Shown here piece after piece: positions 32,362 through 42,622 of a stretch of 64,000 nucleotides of DNA (its first letter is position 1; every line of letters starts with the position of its first letter). The notes under the pieces are model-generated. The model searched no databases, was not told where the DNA came from, and saw nothing but the letters and a program-made list of their open reading frames with translations. Position numbers and translations under genes: made by a program. The stretch covers positions 337,870,793 to 337,934,792 of the forward strand of contig NC_081408.1 of NCBI RefSeq assembly GCF_030272615.1, written 5' to 3'. Source of the stretch: Cryptomeria japonica. Its lineage: Eukaryota; Streptophyta; Pinopsida; Cupressales; Cupressaceae.

Positions 32362-34235
32362 ATTGATGGCAACACAAGATGGAAAAACATCTAAGCGCCA
32401 AAATAGAATGCCAAAAACAAAAAAACCAGCAATCTCTAGAATAGATCAATACTAGAAATCAAAATACAAATGCAGAGAGTGTGTATCTCTCCCCCAATGA
32501 ATAATCTCTCCCCAAAGGATAATGTTAATGTTTTTCCATAGATATCTTTTCCCCTTTGACATCAAATGCCAAAGCAATACAAATACCAGAACATACAACC
32601 ACGTCATATAACCAACTATTATAACCAACTACTCCCCCTGAGAAGTAGTTCTCCTCCATCAAAGCTGGAAAAAGGTTTCTCTATTAATTTTGTTGGTTTG
32701 ATGTCAAACCTCAACTGTCTATGTCGCTACCAGTGAGGGTATTACCCCAAGCTTCTCTCTAAGATATTCAAAAGTTTCCTTAGGAAAAGGCTTAGTAAAG
32801 ATATCTACAATCTACTCTTTAGTATTCACATAAACCAATATCACTTCTTTTGCTTCAACATTCCCTTTCAAAAAATTATATTTGATAGAAACATGTTTAG
32901 TCTTAGAGTGAAATACTAGATTCTTTAATATATCAATTGTTGTTGAATTATCACAATAAATGATTATAGGTTATTTGCATTTTACCTTTATGTCCTTCAA
33001 CATTTGCTTAATCCATAATAACTAAGTACAATTAGTTGCTGCTGCAACATATTCTGATTCTGTTGTTGATAATGATGCACAACTTTGTTTCTTGCTCAAC
33101 CACGAAATCAATCTTCTACCAAGAAAGAATTCCCCACTAGTGGTTCTCTTTCTATCATCTACATCTCCTACCCAATTTGCATCGGTGTATGCACATAAGT
33201 CAAAAATTTTATCTTTAGGATACCATAAACCAAGATTTGTTGTGCCTTGTAGATACCGAAAAATCCTTTTCACCACTGATTCAAGATTTTCCTTAGGATT
33301 ACTCTAAAATATTGAAACAATACATATTGCATTCATTATATCAGGTCTTGTTTGTTTCAAATATAGTAAACCTCCAATCATAGATTTATATCTTGTCGGA
33401 TTAACAAGAGCCAAGTCATCCTTCAATGTCATTTTATCAGTTGTAGTCATAGGAGTACTTACTGGTTTAGAGTTTTCCATACCAAATTTCTTCAGTAGCT
33501 CCTTTAAGTACTTTGTTTGACATATGAATATACCTTTATCGGTCTGTGAAATCTACAATCCTAAAAAGAATTTTATCTCCCCAATCATAGACATTTCCAA
33601 TTCTTCCTGCATCTTATTAGCAAAGTCTTTACACAATCCATCTTCTCCTCCAAAAATGATATCATCATTAGTCACTTTGAAATATAAGTTGCTATCAACA
33701 TTACCTTTAGTGTAACCAAGTTTCAAAAGATATTTGTCCAATCTAGCATACCAATCTCTAGGAGCTTGCTTCAATCCATACAAAGCTTTCCTTAATCTGC
33801 AAACCATATCTTTATCATTTGTCAAAGAAAATCCATTAGGCTATTCAATGTAAACTTCCTCTTCAAGATCACCATTCAAAAATGCACATTTTACATCCAT
33901 CTGATATACTTTATAGTTTTTGTGTGCTGAAAATGCAAGAAATAATTTGACAGCCTCAATTCTAGCTACCGGTGCAAAGGTTTCATTGTAATCAATTCCC
34001 TCTTTCTATGAATATCCTTTACACACTAGTCTTCCTTTGTTTCTAATTACCTTACCATCTTCATTAAGTTTATTTCTGAATACCCATTTAGTTCCAATTA
34101 CATTTTTGTCTTTAGGTCAGGGAACCAATGTCCATGTATTGTTCTTTTCAATTTGTTCTAATTCATCTTCCATAGCTTTTATCCAATGTTCATCTTCACA
34201 TGCCTCAATAATAGATGTTGGTTCAATTTGATAAA
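32362..34235 (-). pseudogene. E3 3' UTR, RNase H and reverse transcriptase (broken)
   Basis: RT wording runs from about 34190 leftwards: [71 protein letters not shown]. Then comes NDDIIFGGEDG, where about ten residues including the start of the catalytic YVDD are missing in phase (near 33660). The connection continues GIFICQTKYLKELLKKFG. RNase H shows AYTDANWVGDVDDRKRTTSG, SWLSKKQSCASLSTTESEYV and IYCDNSTT, and ends near 32710. Stops are spread along it. The remaining 350 bases to the polypurine tract are non-coding. Confidence 0.87.
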
Positions 34236-35733
34236 TTAAACATACCTTTCTTTTGCTACTCTCCCTCTTTTCATAACACCTTGATACTTATTCCCAATTA
34301 TCTGACTTTTAGAGTGATTCAGTCTTACATACCTGGGTTTGTTCACTTGTTGTTGTTCTTCGGTCACTGTGGAATTCTCTGATGATGTCAGTGTGACTGG
34401 ATCCACATTTTGTACTGGTGCACTCTGTATAGGTTCATTTATGATCATCTCAATTGCTGGTTCATAATTTATAGACCTTCAATTTCCTCTAAAGTGTTCA
34501 TCTATCTTCACATTTGCACTCTCGATGATTTTATGCAATCTTTTATTAAAACATCTATATGCCTTTCTCTTAAATGAATAACCAAGAAATATTCCTTTAT
34601 CACTTCTAGGATCAAACTTGCCAATATACTCATCTCTCCTAATATAACATTTTCTTCCAAATATTTTGAAATATTTAAGAGTAGGAGTATTACCAAACCA
34701 TAGTTCATAAGGGGTCTTACCGGTTTCACCTTTGATGTGAACTCTATTGAAAGTGTAAACTACTGTATTCACTGCTTCTCTCTAGTACACATGAGGTAGA
34801 TTTGTTTCCAATATCATGCTTCTGGCTGCATCTAGAATAGTTTTGTTCTTCCTTTCCACAATTCCATTCTGTTGAGGTGTTTGAGGTGCTGATAGTTGTC
34901 TTTTGATTCCATTCACTTCACAAAATGTATTAAACTCCTTAGATGTAAATTCACCTCCTTGATTTGATCTTAAACATTTGATTTTCTTACCAGTTTCATT
35001 CTCTACCATTGCCTTGAATAATTTGAATTTCCCAAAAGCTTCCGATTTCTCCCTGAGAAAGGTAACCCAACACAATCTAGAATAATTATCAATGATTAGC
35101 ATAAAGTGTCTATCTCCCTATAGACTTCTAGTTCTTTCCGGACCACAAAAGTCAATATGGATTAAATCAAGAACATTATTGGATTTCTTAGAAATACTCT
35201 TAAAATTTGTTCTAACTTTCTTTCCCATTTGACATTCGTTACATACCAGATTATGAGATTTTACAATCTTAGGTAAATCCCTTACTTCCTTAGTTGAGCT
35301 GATCTTTACAATACAATCAAAATTCACATGATAAAGTCTCTTATGCCATAACCAAATTTCATCAATATGTGCAATCAAGCATGTATTTTCATTGTTATTC
35401 AAATGAAAGATATTACCTCTAGTCTAATTACTAGTTGCAATTTCTAAACCAGTTATATTCATGATTTTTCATTTACCATTCTTGAACTATAACTAAAATC
35501 CCTTTTCAACTAATTGAACCTGCAACATAATAAACATTGTCAGTATTGTGCTTAGCATCAAAAGATATGGTTTCTTTTCCTCTGATCAAACAAGCTTTAT
35601 CATCCCCAAATCTTACTAGATCTCCATTGTATTCCTCAAAAGATAAGAATTTACTTTTATAACCAGTCATATGATGTGAACATCTGGAATCTATAATCCA
35701 TTCATCCTTTTCTTCAATTTTAGCTTCCAGGGC
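34236..35733 (-). pseudogene. E3 protease and integrase (broken)
   Basis: The protease lies in the gag frame past the stop at 35734. Its active-site triplet reads DSR within IIDSRCSHHMTG (about 35655-35690), so the Gly of D-S-G is replaced. GAG-pre-integrase wording is IWLWHKRLYHVNFDCI and CNECQMGKK. The integrase core gives IHIDFCGPE, LRSNQGGEFTS (Asn where the second catalytic Asp is expected) and QNGIVERKNKTI (Glu). TPYELWFGNTPTLKYFKIFG follows, then the acidic linker before RT. The copy is inactive at protease and integrase sites as well as by stops. Confidence 0.87.
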
Positions 35734-36822
35734 CTACTCTACTGGTGGAATAGTAGTTGTTGGTTGATCTTCTTTTATTGCAACAAAATCCCATCCATTA
35801 TCTATCGGTTCTTCATCATAATCACCAGTAACTCCTTCATTAGCATAGTAACATGATTTGTCTCTATTCTTCTTAAATATGTATCTCTGGTATTCAGGGT
35901 TAGGCTTATATGTTCTTTTAGCTTCTTCTCTCAATCTTGCGTGTCTATTAGAACATCTAGATTCTATATGACCAACTTTATTGCAATTAAAACATTTAAA
36001 TGGTGCTTTACCTTCATACTTACTTCCAATAGGACCTTTAGGCATTTTCCTTGCAAATAGTGCTTCAAGTTCTTCCAGTTCTCCATTTTCCTTTCTGATA
36101 TCTTCAAGTTCCCTTGCATAAAGTGCTTTCCAATCAGATTTGTCAGATGATGATGATGATGTTGCATATGATGATTCTTTGAAGGCCAAATCTGTCTTAA
36201 TTGAAGCAACATGACCAAATTCCTCAAGCTCAAATGCTGAAAGTTTTCCAACCAAGGTATCTCTAGATACTAATGTATTAGGCATTGTTCTCAACTCATT
36301 AATAGCAGTTACTTTCATTTTGTATGCCAGTGAAAAAGCTCTTAAAACTTTAGAAACAATCTTATCTTCAATTAAGGAACCTCCACAACATAGTATTCCC
36401 AAAACAATTTCATTAACCCTTCCCATAAAAGCAGAAATTCTTTCATCTTCTTCCATTTTCAGATTTTCATACCTTACACTGAAGCATTCTAGTTTTGCAA
36501 TTTTGACAATGGTATCTCCTTCATTCAATGTCTCCAATTTATCCCAAATATCTTTAGCAGTAGATCGCTCTGATAATCCCATGATTTGCTGATCTGACAA
36601 GGCGCTCAAAAGTGCTTCTCTTGCTTTACAATCATTCTCTTGATCCTTACCCAATGTTGGTGGATTAGGTTGATTTGGTGTAGGACCAACATAGCCATTC
36701 TTTGTAACATCCCATATGTCTCTTCCAATGCAATTGAAATGTGTCTCCATTTTGATCTTCTATATACCATAGTTAGTTCCATCAAGTTTCAGACTATCCT
36801 TCTTGAAAACGTTTGTTGCCAT
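35734..36822 (-). pseudogene. E3 gag (broken by one early stop)
   Basis: The ATG at 36822-36820 opens MATNVFKKDSLKLDGTNYG, the usual Copia gag entry, and one stop (TAG for the conserved Trp) lies near codon 21. The remaining 338-plus residues are open: IWDKLETLNEGDTIVKIAKL and RYENLKMEEDERISAFMGRV belong to the UBN2 capsid part, and CFNCNKVGHIESRC near 35960-36000 is an intact CCHC knuckle. The pol frame continues in the same phase after the stop at 35734. It is the longest open coding stretch in the window apart from E5 RT. Confidence 0.9.
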
Positions 36823-36865
36823 AGAATCTCCTCAAGCTGTTAAACTTCTGCAAAAAGAGGACTTA

Positions 36866-36877
36866 GCTTTGATACCA
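36866..36877 (-). other. E3 primer-binding site (initiator Met tRNA)
   Basis: TGGTATCAAAGC on the minus strand, one base different from TGGTATCAGAGC in E2 and E4, two bases inside the right LTR. Confidence 0.88.
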
Positions 36878-36879
36878 AT

Positions 36880-37941
36880 TGTTAGGACTTGGAGGCAACT
36901 GAGAGGGGGGGGGGGGGGGTGAATCAGTTCTCTATTAATTTCAACCCAAATATAACTTAATCAAACTTGATACTTAATATCGATAAACCAAACTTAATGT
37001 CGGTTGATAGATTAGTAGCTAATATTAATACCGATGAAGCTTAATGCATAAAACAAAAAGAGAAACAACATCCACAACACATAAAATAGAGATTTGTACG
37101 TGGAAACCCTGTAAGGGGAAAAACTATAGTGGGAAACCTTACCCACAATCAAATGATACTACTGCAAATAGAATGTGTATACGAATGGGGTCTACATATG
37201 CAGAAAGGCCAATCGCCTAGAGCTCACTGCTCAATCAAAAAATAGGAGTCACACTAACTACAATTGAATGGTTAAATCAAATGATAATGTATTGCTTAAA
37301 ATACCATCTTCAATCCTAGATTCAGTACCAGTTAAGCTCTGATAATCACCTTCAAACCTTCTTTATGGTATGCTCATATGATCTTCAATATTCGCACATA
37401 CCATGTTACAATACCATAACCTTTTTCTTCTCTTCTCATACCATTTCTCATCTCACAAATGAGACGTTACATATATACCAAAACCTAAGACCAAATGTGT
37501 AGGTCGGCTTACTAAGAGTATTACAATGAAATCAATTACAAACAAGTCAAGATGCGATGTATCATGTCGACTCAATATATTTCCTATAATATCCAATTAA
37601 TAAATCATCTCTATAATGTGTCATGCTGATTTGGAATAGATAATGCATGTCAGTCCATAACCTAGACCAATTTGTCAGAAACAACAAATATGTCAATCCA
37701 ATTAGACCAATAACCAAAACCATGTCTTCGATATAACCAGGTGATCTCCAAAGGATAACAAGTCATCCTTAGTGTCGGTGAACAATATAACCTGTTAGTG
37801 AACAATATACCGATGATTGTGAATAAGTCACTGAACTTGTCGATTAACACAATGTGCCGGTTTATCATAACCAAAGATCTCCAGAAAGATAAGTGTTGAC
37901 ATCAATGACAAAACTAATGCAACACATCCATAATACCAACA
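36880..37941 (-). repeat. E3 5' LTR (right)
   Basis: On the plus strand it begins TGTTAGGACTTGGAGG and ends ATACCAACA. It holds an uninterrupted run of 15 G at 36905-36919, where the other E3 LTR has only GGGGGGCGACG. This is either homopolymer growth or a sequencing artefact. Confidence 0.92.
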
Positions 37942-37946
37942 GTTGT

Positions 37947-38131
37947 AACAGTCAACTAGTTTATCTTGAGATATTTTATCTTGATAATGAGATTACATTG
38001 ATAGTTCTAAGTTCACATTCAGAGATTTATTTTGAGATTGGTGAAGTTAGTATCGGTTTTTCTATCTACTGATTCACCCCCCCCCCCCTCTCAGTAGTTG
38101 ACCGGATTCTTATTCTTTCATCATACCATCA
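37947..38131 (+). repeat. E2 3' LTR, terminal part
   Basis: Continues the LTR broken by E3 (TAACAGTCAACTAG onward) and ends CATACCATCA at 38131. It contains a run of about ten C (38079-38090) directly before CTCTCAGTAGTTG. Confidence 0.9.
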
Positions 38132-38295
38132 TATTCAATCTCTATATGCCCGATCTAAGTATCGGTTACCCACTAAACTTCATCTTCCAGCTTTGAGGTG
38201 AGAGTTTTCCCTTGATATTGATACTTCATTGTTATTGGCTTCTTGTCGAGCTTGGCTTCTTCCATTATCCTCTTCTTGCTTGAGGATGGTTCCAT
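38132..38295 (-). pseudogene. Old minus-strand gene of unknown function, 5' (N-terminal) part
   Basis: The ATG at 38295-38293 opens MEPSSSKKRIMEEAKLDKKP. A second in-frame ATG is ten codons on. Two stops lie further in (about 38190 and 38174). The frame reaches the E2 border at 38132. If E2 and one copy of its 5-bp target are set aside, the phase matches the frame entering 17380-15879 on the other side. The whole gene would then have been about 560 codons. Function unknown. Confidence 0.55.
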
Positions 38296-38349
38296 TAATC
38301 TTCTTTATCTTGCAAGAAAAGATCAATAATTAGCTATTACTTCATATTA

Positions 38350-38850
38350 TCAAATCATTACATACTTCGGAACTCTGGGGTTTTGGGGATTCAATGCATA
38401 AAACTCTTTAAAAGAACTAATTTTGGGATTTCAAGGTTCCGGGGTCTTGAGTTGATGAAAGGGAAAAATAACTAATTATGGAACTTCGAGGTTCTGGGTT
38501 TGGCAAAGGACCTCAAAAGGCAAATTTTGGAACTCTAGGGTTCTGGGATAGGTAAAACACTCTAAGGATCAATTTTGGGGCTCCGAGGTTCCGAGGTAGG
38601 GTAAGGCAGTCTCAAAACAAAATCCATGATTCCGGGATCTCGAAATAGGTAAACCTCTCTAGGAAGAGACTTTGGAACTCCAGGGCTCTGAGATGGGTAA
38701 AACAAACTTACAAGGCCCAATGATTTCAGGATTAAACTCCATCAAAAGAGAACTTCGGAACTCTGAGTTTTTGAGGTGTTCGATGGGGTAGAACTTAGGT
38801 GTTTCGAGATTCCAAGGTTCCAGGACCTTGAAATTCTAAAAGCTAGGGTT
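38350..38850 (-). repeat. Degenerate GGTTCC minisatellite in the leader of the old minus-strand gene
   Basis: About eight loosely spaced copies of a GGAACTC-x-GGGTTC-type phrase, 60-75 bp apart, each followed by a GGTAAAAC- or AAAGGAC-like tail. The core is close to self-complementary (GGAAC...GTTCC). Copies have diverged strongly, so this is an old array. It lies between the TATA-like box at 39066 and the start codon at 38295, so it would be transcribed with the gene. Confidence 0.7.
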
Positions 38851-39065
38851 TCTAAAAAAAGAAGAAGATCGAACTGGCCAATTTATTGAAAGTAAGGAAA
38901 ATCTAGCTAAAAAACATGAAAAATGAGAAAAGAAAACAAAGAAACCAACCTGGAGAGGTGGCAATATGGAAAACATGAATGAGAAAAGAAGCAGAATGCA
39001 TGAAGGGGGAGCTTGAATTTGATAGTGGTGGAGTGCACAAATGAATGAAAATCACCCATCCGACG

Positions 39066-39074
39066 CTATTTATA
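39066..39074 (-). promoter_or_regulatory. TATA-like box on the minus strand
   Basis: GGGGTATAAATAGC on the minus strand is a strong match to plant TATA contexts, and the 200 bases downstream are CT-rich and free of minus-strand ATG clusters, like a leader. It lies about 770 bases upstream of the ATG at 38295. It could equally be the promoter of an old LTR; no second LTR copy was found. Confidence 0.5.
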
Positions 39075-39109
39075 CCCCCCATTCGACGACCATACAATCT
39101 CACTAAACA

Positions 39110-39570
39110 CAACCTCGGTATCTTGGGGTTCGATGTCCTGAAACAAAACAAAGGGATGCTTGCAATTATGAGGTTCTAGGATTTAGAGGCCCACATAAAA
39201 ATACGCCTTGGGACTTTGGGGTTCTAGCGTTCTGAGAAAAAACACAAGGTGAGTTCAGAGTTTCAAAATCCCAAAAGTCAAACACAACAAAACACGAAGA
39301 AATCAGGATTCCAAAATTCCAGAATTTTGAGGTTCACACACAACAAAGAAAAGAAGGCTTTGAAACTTTGGGGTTCTACAATCTTCAACAAGAAAAGACA
39401 AACAAGAGTTTGACACTTCAGGGTTCCGAAGTTTTGAGGTCTTGACCAAAAAGAAAAGGCACAAAGAATGCTTCACAACTCTAGGGTTTTAGGGTTCTAA
39501 AGCAAAGACAAAAACAAACAAAAAGGGCACGTTGGAACTTCAAAGTTATGGGGTTTCGAGGTGTCCAAAG
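39110..39570 (-). repeat. Second block of the GGTTC minisatellite, upstream of the TATA-like box
   Basis: Phrases such as TTGGGGTTC and CCAAAATTCCAGAA recur every 60-80 bp with A-rich spacers (AACAAAGAAAAGAAGG). Same motif as 38350-38850, so the TATA-like box lies between two blocks of one repeat family. Confidence 0.65.
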
Positions 39571-39574
39571 CAAA

Positions 39575-39849
39575 AACACAAGAGAAGGCAAAAAGAAAGA
39601 AAACAAAAGACAGGCAAAGGGGGACTTGTATTTTCATGCCAAAGAGAAATCACAGGGGTAGATATGCAACACATAACAAAAACCATTTTGAATAAAAAGA
39701 TGTTAGACAAATTTTCCTATTTTCCTATTTTGATATTATTTTTGAATTTTATGAACAATATGTGTTTGGAAAAAAGGAAGAAAATCATTTTCCTCAAGTA
39801 GTAATTAATATAAGAGTAATTTTGGAATTATTCTCTCAAATGTTTTTAG
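39575..39849. other. Unassigned spacer
   Basis: A-rich. It includes one GGCAAAGGGGGACTTG purine tract (about 39615) like the Copia tracts, but no LTR follows it. No gene seen. Confidence 0.5.
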
Positions 39850-41440
39850 ACTAGTGGACATTGAATCAATCGAAATATCTAGATATTTTGTCTCCTTTAT
39901 TGATGATGTTTCTAGATATACCTGGTCATACTTTATAAAACACAAATATGATTTTTTCACTAATTTTAATGGTTTTAAGGCCTTAGTTGAAAAGAAAACA
40001 GATTGTAAAATCATAGTTTTGAGAATTGATATTGGAGGGGAATATTGTTCTAAGGAATTTGATGAATTTTGTAATCATTTAGCAGTTATAAGACAAAGAT
40101 ACACTGTATACTCCATAATAGAATGGAGGGGAAAAAAGGTTAAATCAGACAATAATGGAAAGAGCTAGAAGTATGTCAAATGTTTCACAACTTCATAGAT
40201 GCTTTTGGATAGAATCTGTAAGTACTACTTGTTACTTATTTAATAGATCTCCTTGTAAGGCTCTTGATACAACACCTTATGAAGTGTGGATAGGTAAGAA
40301 AAATTCTATTTCACATTTAAGGGCATTTGGATGTGAGGCTTATGTTCATGTGCCTAAAGAAAAACAAACTAGGTTGGATCCAAAAGATGAAAAGTGCATT
40401 TTCATTGGATAGCATGATAATGTAAAAGGATATTTAACCAAAAAAAATATCTTTTCAAGAGGTATGAATTTTTAAGGATCTTAGTGTTATTTCTAATCTT
40501 GAATATCCAAAAGAAAAAGATAAGGAAAAGAAAGTGTGTTTTGAAATCAAGCAAGAAAGTGCACCTTGAGAAGAACATGGAGATGGACATGAGGATGAGG
40601 AAGAACAAGATGAGGGTTCAAAAACCATTATTGATAAAATAGAAGAACATGAAGAGGTTGAGAAAGATCAAGAATAAAAAGAGCCTCATGCTCCTAGTTT
40701 TAGAATATCCACAATACAATGAAATCCGTTTGACAAGTATAGCCCACCATATTTTTTTTTGTATATTTTCTTTATTAAGTACAAATGATGAACCTAGATC
40801 TTATAGGGAAGCTATTATAGTATATTATTATGATTCTTAGGCATAATCCATGCTAGAGGAGGTGATGTCATTATAAATGTGTGATACATGTGATCTTGCT
40901 CATTTTCCCAAAGGAAGAAATACCCTTGGTTGTAAAGGGTCTACAAAAACAATTTTGGTGTAGATGATTCATTAGAAAAATACAAAGCTAGACTAGTAGA
41001 AAAGGGCTACTCCCACAAAAAGGGAGTTGATTTTGGTTTTATTTTCTCTCTTATTGCTAAATTGTCCTCTATTATATTACTTTTATCGACTGCTATAGCT
41101 AATGATTTTGAGATTGAGAAAAGGGATGTTGAAACTACTTTTTTGCATAGAGATTTGGAAAAGAAAATGCATGTGCAACAATATAAAGGATTTGAGATAA
41201 AAGGAAAGGAATACTTTTTTTGTTGGTTAAAATGCTCTCTTTATGGTGTAAAATATTGTCCCCAAATGTGGTATGAAATTTTTTATTAATTTGTCACAAA
41301 ATTGTGTTTTTAAGAAGTGAAGAAGATCACTATGTAAATATTAAATGTTTTTTTTTTTTGGCAAAAGTCATGGTAAGCTTGATATTTATGTTAAATAATA
41401 AAGGATTTAAAAAAGGGGGTCTCTTGAAAGCCATATCTTC
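39850..41440 (+). pseudogene. Copia pol fragment (integrase and RT pieces)
   Basis: Integrase core remains: YFVSFIDDVSRYTWSYFIKH (first part), FKALVEKKTDCKI, IDIGGEYCSKEFDEFC (second Asp area). The third catalytic block is eroded. TTPYEVWIGKKNSISHLRAFG and DPKDEKCIFIG follow to about 40410. After an acidic linker the RT entry appears: KARLVEKGYSHKKGVDFGF, LLLSTAIANDFEIEKRDVET, SLYGVKYCPQMWYEI, ending near 41290. No LTRs, gag, YVDD part or RNase H are present. It belongs to another Copia family than E2 and E3 (different linker) and is the most eroded Copia copy here. Confidence 0.82.
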
Positions 41441-41752
41441 ATGTACATTATCAACCAATACTTGATTGGAAAAATATTACTAAGAGAACTTGACATAATT
41501 CTTCTCCTATGAAACCTAGATAGGACCACTGAAACATGCTTCCAAAAAATAGTGATTGGAGCAAGAACATTGACATAGAAAACAAACTAACAAAGGCTTC
41601 CATAGGACAAAAAATGGAAGTCAGATTATAGACTGACCATACATTGCATATTATATCACCCAAAGTCTGACTATACATAATACATTGTATCTCCCGAATA
41701 ATGCAAAATATAATTACTACCTGAGACCAAAAAAGGGAGTAGCATGTGTACA
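41441..41752. other. Unassigned spacer
   Basis: No recognisable coding or repeat feature. It lies directly downstream of the unknown minus-strand frame at 41753 and could be its 3' flank. Confidence 0.5.
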
Positions 41753-42622
41753 TTATTCTTCCTCCATAGAAACAATTTCATCTTGATTATCTTCAACACC
41801 AACCACAAGTTGATCTTTGTCGAATGCACTCGGGGCTTGTGAAGAGATAGCATCATCCCCTAACCTAGGACTAGCATTTAGGTCAGGAACAACTTGTTGA
41901 GGAGGCCGAGTAGGAGTGACTCATACAGTACTAAGAAGGATTAGTAGTGCATTCACTTTTCTCATTTTATCAACCAATTCATGACTGAAAACACGATGGT
42001 ATCTCTCCAGTGAGAAATGGACAAACCTAAAATTATACATTTCTAGGGAATTTTTGATGTTGTCATACAGTGATACATATGCATTTCCATTTAGAAGAAG
42101 ATTTCTTGAAAATAATCCCTCGATATTTGCTTGACCCTCCCATAGATCATAATTGTGAACTACCCTCAATAACTTATTCCCAAGAAGGTAGATTTCACGG
42201 ACCACTCTTTCAACAATGTGTTCTAGAGAATCAAGTGATTGCAACAAATCCATCGCATTCAACAATAATATGGACACTAATTGTGAGGGGAAAAGAAGCT
42301 TGCTTTCCCGGGGGGAGAAAATTTCCTCCCTGATAATCCTTTTGATGCTCCTTCTTGTCTGATAATTTGGGGTGTTAAAAAATTGATCGAGCATATCATC
42401 AGTAATGTGGCCTATAAAGGGACGCTCCCAAACCACCACTGAAATGAGGACCCTATAGTTTTTGGGCTTGTAATCCTTTGCAAACACCAAAAGATCCTAC
42501 TTCTCTGCTACTTTCCAGTTTGTAGAAGGCTTTTGGGAACACCACAAGTGCCATAATTCTACCCTATACCCTTTTAGAGGGACATCTCAAGCTGCTTCAC
42601 CACCTTCAAGCTTGACTTTCAT
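41753..42622 (-). pseudogene. Unrecognised minus-strand frame, about 289 codons with two stops
   Basis: I do not recognise it. An ATG at 42622-42620 opens MKVKLEGGEAA, and two in-frame stops follow (about codons 12 and 43), after which 210 codons are open to the next stop just past LLILLSTV (about 41921). The same frame then reads a Pro/Asp-rich tail to a stop at 41753-41755. Visible text includes VVVWERPFIGHITDDMLDQF, RRSIKRIIREEIFSPRESKL and DSLEHIVERVVREIYLLGNK; it looks helical and soluble, with no signal peptide, membrane span or metal motif. Codon phase is kept over 870 bases, which argues for past selection. It lies between a Copia fragment and LINE copy A and may be the tail of an unlisted repeat. 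Confidence 0.45.

Larger units (their letters stand above)
31289..37941 (-). mobile_element. E3: Ty1/Copia retrotransposon, minus strand, nested in the E2 3' LTR
   Basis: LTRs 31289-32346 (1058 bp) and 36880-37941 (1062 bp), target duplication GTTGT on both sides (31284-31288, 37942-37946), primer site 36866-36877 and polypurine tract 32347-32361, both on the minus strand. Gag, protease, integrase, RT and RNase H run right to left. LTRs differ by several per cent by eye. The family is the same as the solo LTR at 47692-48759. It is full length but coding is broken throughout. Confidence 0.94.
17386..38131 (+). mobile_element. E2: Ty1/Copia retrotransposon, split by E3 and E4
   Basis: LTRs 17386-18806 (1421 bp) and 30048-31288 plus 37947-38131 (1426 bp once E3 is set aside), initiator-Met primer site, gag, protease, integrase, RT, RNase H and a polypurine tract, in Copia order. 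Without the nested E3 and E4 the element is about 7.3 kb. RNase H wording (CDNTSAINISKNP) and several polypurine tracts before the 3' LTR suggest the Sirevirus side of Copia, tentatively. LTRs differ by several per cent by eye. Flanking 5-mers TCTTT and TATTC agree at 3 of 5 positions only, so the target duplication has decayed, but the interrupted minus-strand frame resumes in phase across it. Confidence 0.92.

Noticed and set aside
17381-38136. E2 borders might be wrong because its target duplications do not match
   Set aside because: TCTTT and TATTC share 3 of 5 bases, both LTR ends are canonical, and the interrupted minus-strand frame resumes in phase, so decay of an old duplication is the simpler reading.
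39532-39801. Plus-strand frame of 89 codons as a small gene
   Set aside because: Composition is dominated by Lys/Arg/Gln from the A-rich minisatellite spacers; no conserved feature.
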